Shown: piece by piece, positions 21,053 through 25,609 of the stretch
Layout: each line of letters begins with the position of its first letter
Position numbering within the stretch: the stretch's first letter is position 1
IMG/VR virus record: IMGVR_UViG_3300034112_000767
Coordinates: 1 to 25,609 of that record
Strand: one strand, 5' to 3'
Length of the DNA: 25,609 nt
Source: a virus
The notes under the pieces: model-generated
The model's database searches: none
Told to the model about the DNA's origin: nothing
What the model saw: the letters and a program-made list of their open reading frames with translations, nothing else
Translations under genes and position numbers: made by a program

Positions 21053-23893
21053 TTAGAAGTAGGTTGTAATAATTGCTGCGCCGGACCCGCCATTTCCACC
21101 TGCTCCACTGTTGCCAACGCTATCAACAGATGCTGCCCCTCCGCCTCCCCCTCCTCCGGGGAATCCTCCATTTCCGCCATACCCTGAATCTCCAGTAACT
21201 GAAGAAGCTCCACTTCCGCCGCCGGATCCACCTACAGGGCCGCCACTCAATGGCAATGATGGCATATCAGTTCCATTTCCTCCGGCTGACGCTATTGCAG
21301 TAGGGCCGGGACTGCCAGCGGCTCCACCAGCGTAACCAAGCAAAATTACGCGCCCTCCACTTCCTCCAGCAGAGTTGACGTTTCCAGTAGTAACCCCAGC
21401 TCCTGATGCCCCACTTCCGGCTGCACTTGCCGCACAAGTTGACGCAGATCCACTAGGAGTGCCATTTACGCCCAGTGACCCACTTGCAGATGCGGATGCC
21501 CCGTTATTGCCACCATGTCCCCCTCCGCCACCAGACCCTTGCGAGGCTGTCCCGGCTGCTCCGGCTGCTCCTCCCGGTATAACTACATGCGTTCCAAACG
21601 ATGTTTGACCACCAGCTCCTCCATTGCTTCCGTTAGTGCTATTAGCACTAGTGCTTGCTGCTCCAGTTCCTCCGCCGCCTATAGTTACAACTTCAGTTGC
21701 TCCAATGGCGCTTGCATCAAGCCAAAAATCAGCAATCTGTCCAGATCCGCCTCCCCCACCTCCGCAGCGCACAGTTCCTGCTGCTCCCTTTCTTCCAGAT
21801 CCTCCACCTCCACCTCCAGACCAAAGTTGAACTCGCACAACCCGTGCTCCTGCTGGCTTTGAATAATTGGCAGTTCCAACAGTTGAAAATGTTTGAACAT
21901 TTGGCGAACGGAAAGACACCAGCGATACAGCCGTAACCTGCCCGAGGTTGTTGACCGTCAACGATGGAATCTGCGAAGTGCTGCCGTAAGTTCCAGTCGG
22001 GTCGGGCGAAAGCGCAGCAATAGATAGCGTTCTGCTTGCTGAAAGATTGCCCCCTCCAGTAAGTCCTGTGCCAGCAGCAACACTCACCTCAGACATTGCC
22101 AGCTTACTTAGCGAGATGGCAGCATTAGTCGCAACATCTTCGTTGAGCAACTTCGATGCTGGAGACTGAAACACGCCGTTAATGACCTTTACGAGGCCAC
22201 TGCCACCAACAGATGGGACCGTAGTGTGAACGTGCGCAGGTTGCGTTGCGCCAAAGTTAAACGTAATCGTCCTGTTGTTCTGCGTCGCTTTCCCTAAGAA
22301 CTGGATGTACAGACGGTCACTTGTTGAAACAGTAGTCTGCGGAATCACTACAGACGCGATGTACTGTGCAGTTACCGTTGGATCGTAAATCGAGATGTCG
22401 TCTGAGGTGGCAAGCAGCGTAGCGGTTGTTCCGTCGTACTTAAATACCTTAAGCTGGACGATTGTCTGATTTGACGTAGTTCCAGTTGAGGACGCCCAAA
22501 AGTTGAAGTCAAACAGCCCGGCTGGGATGGCTGTGATATTTGGGTCTAGGACATCAGTAACAAAGTGGACTATTAGGTCATATCCAGTTGTAGACAAATC
22601 ACCAGATGTATAGCTTGTGCCAGTTGTGTCGGCTGTGCGGCCAAGTTCTTTAACAATGGTTGGCGTTGTTGGCAGCCCGGTTGTTGGGGCATCTGCTGCC
22701 GTATTGTAGTTAAAGAAGAATACTTGTCCTCCACCACCAGACCCGCCACTAGGAATTTCACCCGGAACCCATGCAGTTCCACTCCACTGAAGCACCTGAC
22801 CATTACTTGGAGCAGCTTCAGATACTGCATTTCCTTGAATCTTAGCCACCGTTGGGCTTGGCAGGTTACCGCTCAGGTCACCGCCAGCAGTCTGAGTTGC
22901 AGACATAGCGCCAAGCGCAGTTAACGCGCTTACAGCATCAGTTGCACCAGTGCCGCCTTTGTTAATTGCGATGATGTCGCCAGTAGCTACAGCCCCAATC
23001 GATGCTGGAGTAATTGCAGCAATCTGAGATGAAGTAATGGCTTCAACCTGTGCGCTATTAAGGCCAGACACCGGAGCAGTAGAAGCCCACTGTGAGCCAT
23101 TGTATGTCAGAACATCCCCTGCATTTGGCGTTCCCATAGCCACGCCTTTATCTTGAATTAAAGCTGCATTTGCAGAAGCCAACACCCAAGGGAATCCAAC
23201 ATTAGGAGAATTGCCAGTATTGTTGTTTTGAAGCGAAACGTAGGTATTTGAGGTTCCGTTTCCTGTTACAACGTCGCCTGCTGAGTATGTTTTTGAAGAG
23301 TTCCAAACTTGCCCTGCACCTAATCCAGTACCTAGAGCAACAATCTGCGCGGACGTTAACGCCTCAACTTGTGCGCTAGTGGTGAACCCTGAAATCTGGT
23401 CAGTAGTAGCAAATCCAGATGCTGCATCAGTTGATAATGCACCAATGCTGGCAGGTGTAATTGCGGCAATCTGTGCAGATGCAATTGCGCTTACTTGGGC
23501 AGTGTTTGTGAACCCGCTGATCTGGGCAGTCGTTGCAAAGCCGGAAAGCTGTGAGGTAACTGCAATGCCAACAATCTGAGCCGTTGTGGCAAACCCGGAT
23601 GCAGCATCCGTAGACAGTGCGCCAATAGAAGCAGGAGTAATTGCAGCAATTTGTGCCGACGTGATTGCTTCAACCTGTGCCGTGTTTGTAAGCCCGCTAA
23701 TTTGGTCAGTAGTTGCAAATCCAGACAGTTGAGCTGTCGTAGCAAGGCCGGAGATCTGGCTGGTAGTTGCCAGTCCAGCGACTACAAGCGATTTGGTTGC
23801 GGTCTTGGTTGTGCCGCCTTGGTTGAGAACAACGATATCAGCCGGGTTAACAACGGCTGCTGAAGGAAGTGCAGAGATTTTGATGTCGGCCAT
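21053..23893 (-). CDS. Tail fibre with repeat shaft and glycine-rich tip
   Basis: A 946-residue protein. Residues 1-41 carry a phage-fibre-type N-terminus (MADIKISALPSAAVVNPADI). Residues 42-161 contain two near-identical 60-residue repeats with SAQIAAITPASIGALSTDAA, and weaker copies follow (about 162-190 and 278-305). The middle (about 400-560) is a beta-rich domain (TTGYDLIVHFVTDVLD...). The last about 250 residues are glycine-rich (QLWSGGGGGGSGRKG ... GGGGGGAAS), resembling glycine-rich distal adhesin domains of phage fibres. It probably recognises the host surface. Confidence 0.82.
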   Translation of the reverse strand: MADIKISALPSAAVVNPADIVVLNQGGTTKTATKSLVVAGLATTSQISGLATTAQLSGFATTDQISGLTNTAQVEAITSAQIAAITPASIGALSTDAASGFATTAQIVGIAVTSQLSGFATTAQISGFTNTAQVSAIASAQIAAITPASIGALSTDAASGFATTDQISGFTTSAQVEALTSAQIVALGTGLGAGQVWNSSKTYSAGDVVTGNGTSNTYVSLQNNNTGNSPNVGFPWVLASANAALIQDKGVAMGTPNAGDVLTYNGSQWASTAPVSGLNSAQVEAITSSQIAAITPASIGAVATGDIIAINKGGTGATDAVSALTALGAMSATQTAGGDLSGNLPSPTVAKIQGNAVSEAAPSNGQVLQWSGTAWVPGEIPSGGSGGGGQVFFFNYNTAADAPTTGLPTTPTIVKELGRTADTTGTSYTSGDLSTTGYDLIVHFVTDVLDPNITAIPAGLFDFNFWASSTGTTSNQTIVQLKVFKYDGTTATLLATSDDISIYDPTVTAQYIASVVIPQTTVSTSDRLYIQFLGKATQNNRTITFNFGATQPAHVHTTVPSVGGSGLVKVINGVFQSPASKLLNEDVATNAAISLSKLAMSEVSVAAGTGLTGGGNLSASRTLSIAALSPDPTGTYGSTSQIPSLTVNNLGQVTAVSLVSFRSPNVQTFSTVGTANYSKPAGARVVRVQLWSGGGGGGSGRKGAAGTVRCGGGGGGSGQIADFWLDASAIGATEVVTIGGGGTGAASTSANSTNGSNGGAGGQTSFGTHVVIPGGAAGAAGTASQGSGGGGGHGGNNGASASASGSLGVNGTPSGSASTCAASAAGSGASGAGVTTGNVNSAGGSGGRVILLGYAGGAAGSPGPTAIASAGGNGTDMPSLPLSGGPVGGSGGGSGASSVTGDSGYGGNGGFPGGGGGGGAASVDSVGNSGAGGNGGSGAAIITTYF
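23411..23770 (-). repeat. 60-residue (180-base) tandem repeat in fibre gene
   Basis: Copy 1 is 23591-23770 and copy 2 is 23411-23590, residues 42-101 and 102-161 of the fibre. The shared core is AQIAAITPASIGALSTDAAS followed by GFATT; the first part has repeated ATTxQISG units. Further diverged copies follow downstream. The repeat builds the shaft and would let shaft length vary by recombination. Confidence 0.85.
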
Positions 23894-23897
23894 ACAA

Positions 23898-24236
23898 TTA
23901 ACTAATTAAAACCCAAGAAACAGAAGATTCATCCCAGCTATACCTATTCCCGTCAGATGGATATGCCACAGGCGGCTGCCAAGTGCAAGTCTGTTCATCT
24001 AACAACCAAGATGGATGCGGCTGGGGCGCATAAAAAGCGTCACGCACTTCATCGTACACGAATCCAATGCCAGCGTAATTCTTGCGAAGTGGACGACCTT
24101 CTGGATGTTGTCCAGCGCAAGTGTTGTAGCTTGTCTGAATCCAAGTTCCCGGCAACACGCCAAGATCAATAAAGTCTTGTTCTGCAACAATGACTTGCTT
24201 GACTATGCCATCTTCAACTTGAGCAAAGTGAGCCAT
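23898..24236 (-). CDS. Conserved phage tail-associated protein, unknown role
   Basis: A 112-residue protein starting MAHFAQVEDGIVKQVIVAEQ, with WIQTSYNT, RKNYAGIGFVYDEVRDAFY and PHPSWLLDEQTCTWQPPVAY. These blocks ('MAHFA--D---V--VIV', 'RKNYAGIG--YD---DAF--P-P-PSW-L') recur in small proteins near fibre genes of many marine and freshwater phages. A fibre chaperone or adaptor role is plausible but unproven. It lies two bases after the adhesin stop and five bases before the main fibre. Confidence 0.72.
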   Translation of the reverse strand: MAHFAQVEDGIVKQVIVAEQDFIDLGVLPGTWIQTSYNTCAGQHPEGRPLRKNYAGIGFVYDEVRDAFYAPQPHPSWLLDEQTCTWQPPVAYPSDGNRYSWDESSVSWVLIS

Positions 24237-24237
24237 G

Positions 24238-25083
24238 TTAAGTAGAAAAAATTCCAGATGAATTAAATGTGTGATATGTATATCCGCCAGATTGGGTTAT
24301 TGTTCCTCCAGTTGCTTTTGGTGTGCCAAGGTATCTGATTATAACAACTCCAGATCCGCCGTTTCCGGGAGTAGTGTATCCAATAGCATTATATGCTGCA
24401 CCTCCTCCAGAACCTGTATTTATTACTCCATTTTCAGCAAAATATGGTGGAGAAGTTTCGCTATTTGCCCCTCTTCCTCCTCCGCCAGCGCCGCCGGGGC
24501 CACTAAGTGGCGTCTCGCCATCCGCATTTCGTCTGTATCCACCACCTCCTCCAGCTCTTGTAATTCCATCAAGCCACGTTAATCCGTCTCCTCCTTTAGC
24601 TGTTGTTACACCTGTAGTTCCAGCTTGTCCTGCGCCACCACCTCCTCCAGCTCGTACTATATTTCCAGTTCCTGCGGGGCCATTTGCTCCATCAAACCCT
24701 TGGCCGGGAGTTCCAAGCCCAGCAGAATAAACATAATGCGATCCACCTCCAGAACCGCCATTTCGTCTTGCTCCCCCACCTCCAATTGTTGAAATATCTA
24801 AAGTTGAAGAAATTAATGAACTTGATGTTCCGTCTCCTCCGGGAGGATCTTCTCCTCCGAGAGGAACACCTCCGCCGCCAATAGTTACAGTGTAAGGTAA
24901 AGAAAAAGTTACTGTGTGTGATCCAGATAAATAACCTCCAGCCCCTCCGGGGCCAGCACTCCAATAATAATTATAGGCACCTAATCCTCCAGATCCACCG
25001 CCAGCAATTACCAAGTAATTAATAGAATAAGGAGCAATAAATTTAGCTGAACTAAAAAAGATATTTTTAGAAATAAACAACAT
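24238..25083 (-). CDS. Glycine-rich adhesin-like protein
   Basis: A 281-residue protein. After a hydrophobic N-terminus (MLFISKNIFFSSAKFIAPYS) comes INYLVIAGGGSGGLGAYNYY and a long glycine-rich sequence with YTVTIGGGGVP, STIGGGGARRNGG, GGGGGAGQ and GSGVVIIRYLG. This resembles the glycine-rich distal domains of phage fibre adhesins, which pack as polyglycine layers in studied cases. It shares the same style as the C-terminus of the fibre at 21053-23893. Two adjacent genes with this domain may give alternative or joint receptor binding. Confidence 0.75.
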   Translation of the reverse strand: MLFISKNIFFSSAKFIAPYSINYLVIAGGGSGGLGAYNYYWSAGPGGAGGYLSGSHTVTFSLPYTVTIGGGGVPLGGEDPPGGDGTSSSLISSTLDISTIGGGGARRNGGSGGGSHYVYSAGLGTPGQGFDGANGPAGTGNIVRAGGGGGAGQAGTTGVTTAKGGDGLTWLDGITRAGGGGGYRRNADGETPLSGPGGAGGGGRGANSETSPPYFAENGVINTGSGGGAAYNAIGYTTPGNGGSGVVIIRYLGTPKATGGTITQSGGYTYHTFNSSGIFST

Positions 25084-25086
25084 ATT

Positions 25087-25609
25087 TTAATATGTAAAAT
25101 TCTGAATAAATGAACCATACCAATATGTGCCGTCTGAAATAAACGAAAGCACATCCATTCTTCCGAGTGTTGCTGTAATGGTTGGGGCAGTGCCGCCGGG
25201 CCATCTTACTCCTGTGAATGTAGCGGTTGTTGGCGTGCCAGAAGCTGGCTGCCTAAGGTACAATGCAAATGATTTACCCACTCCTACGGATGGCATTGTG
25301 AACGTGCATGGCGTAGCGGATGTCAGCGTTGCCGAAATAACCGTGCCTGATGTAATAGCCAGCGTTGCCGCTCCTCCAACCGTTCCATAAGAAACCGTGC
25401 CCTCTGTGTAGCCGACAATTGTAGGTCCAGTAATCGTTGGCGAAGTAGCAAAAACACTAGCTCCACTGCCAGTCTCGTCAGTTAATGCTGCGGCCAAGTT
25501 TGCGCTTGTTGGAGCCTGCAAGAACGTGGACACATTAGTCCCCATCGAAGTTACTTGGCTAATAGTAACATTAGCAATTTGAGCCGATGTTATTCCAGTG
25601 CCAATTCTA
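25087..25609 (-). CDS. Tail-fibre protein, 5' end beyond window
   Basis: The frame is open from the window edge to the stop at 25087 (173 codons plus stop). It includes TSAQIANVTISQVTSMGTNV, STFLQAPTSANLAAALTDET and SGASVFATSPTITGPTIV, a fibre signature found in many phage tail proteins, and a C-terminal beta domain (RMDVLSFISDGTYWYGSFIQ). The Met at 25545 is internal because the coding frame continues upstream of it. The N-terminus lies outside the window. Confidence 0.8.
   Translation of the reverse strand, partial: RIGTGITSAQIANVTISQVTSMGTNVSTFLQAPTSANLAAALTDETGSGASVFATSPTITGPTIVGYTEGTVSYGTVGGAATLAITSGTVISATLTSATPCTFTMPSVGVGKSFALYLRQPASGTPTTATFTGVRWPGGTAPTITATLGRMDVLSFISDGTYWYGSFIQNFTY

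Noticed and set aside
23411-23770. Repeats in the fibre gene as a CRISPR array
   Set aside because: The repeat unit is 180 bases, in frame and coding, with no spacer structure.

Overview
The window is one continuous, densely packed stretch of a tailed double-stranded DNA phage (or prophage) genome. Every supported gene lies on the minus strand, so transcription runs from the right end (25609) to the left end (1). I see no tRNA, rRNA, IS element or CRISPR array. Gaps between genes are mostly 0-5 bases, and many genes overlap through ATGA or GTGA. The gp12-like tail protein, large Ala/Gln-rich internal-protein candidates and lack of a tape measure or contractile sheath suggest a short-tailed (podovirus-like) phage, but no terminase, portal or capsid gene is visible here. 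The host cannot be named. Many starts in the structural half lack a Shine-Dalgarno sequence, as in phages of SD-poor phyla, while several starts in the left third have a clear GGAGG.

Layout in transcription order. Tail tip and fibres: a fibre gene cut by the window edge (25087-25609), a glycine-rich adhesin-like protein (24238-25083), a small conserved protein (23898-24236) and a 946-residue fibre with a 60-residue tandem repeat and a glycine-rich tip (21053-23893). Two small basic proteins and a lysis cassette follow: two small membrane proteins (holin candidates) and an M15 peptidase endolysin (19828-20786). Next come a zinc-ribbon protein, a gp12-like tail nozzle protein, another small fibre-like protein, and three large virion or ejection protein candidates (10336-16960), one ending in a CFI-box-like domain.

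Replication and recombination module (about 7.0-10.2 kb): metallophosphoesterase, two HTH proteins, an OB-fold SSB-like protein with an acidic tail, an Hjc-like nuclease, and a helicase-loader-like protein. This leads into a DnaB-type replicative helicase.

The most striking feature is that the helicase gene is split. The N-terminal half, including Walker A, is at 6350-7060. The C-terminal half, starting at the next beta strand and carrying Walker B and the arginine finger, is at 3056-3640. No intein sequence flanks the break. Six intact genes sit between the halves: an LTPHD-type small protein, a RecB-like PD-(D/E)XK nuclease, a protein with two tandem Tad2-like (DUF2829) modules, a phage ABA-sandwich protein, an unknown, and a C5 cytosine methyltransferase. 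The junctions share an AATGAAYAA stop/start sequence.

The left 3 kb is a chain of about thirteen small genes joined mainly by 4-base overlaps. They include a second ABA-sandwich paralogue, a second Tad2-like protein, a zinc ribbon, coiled coils and a 28-residue membrane microprotein. They look like accessory host-takeover or anti-defence genes.
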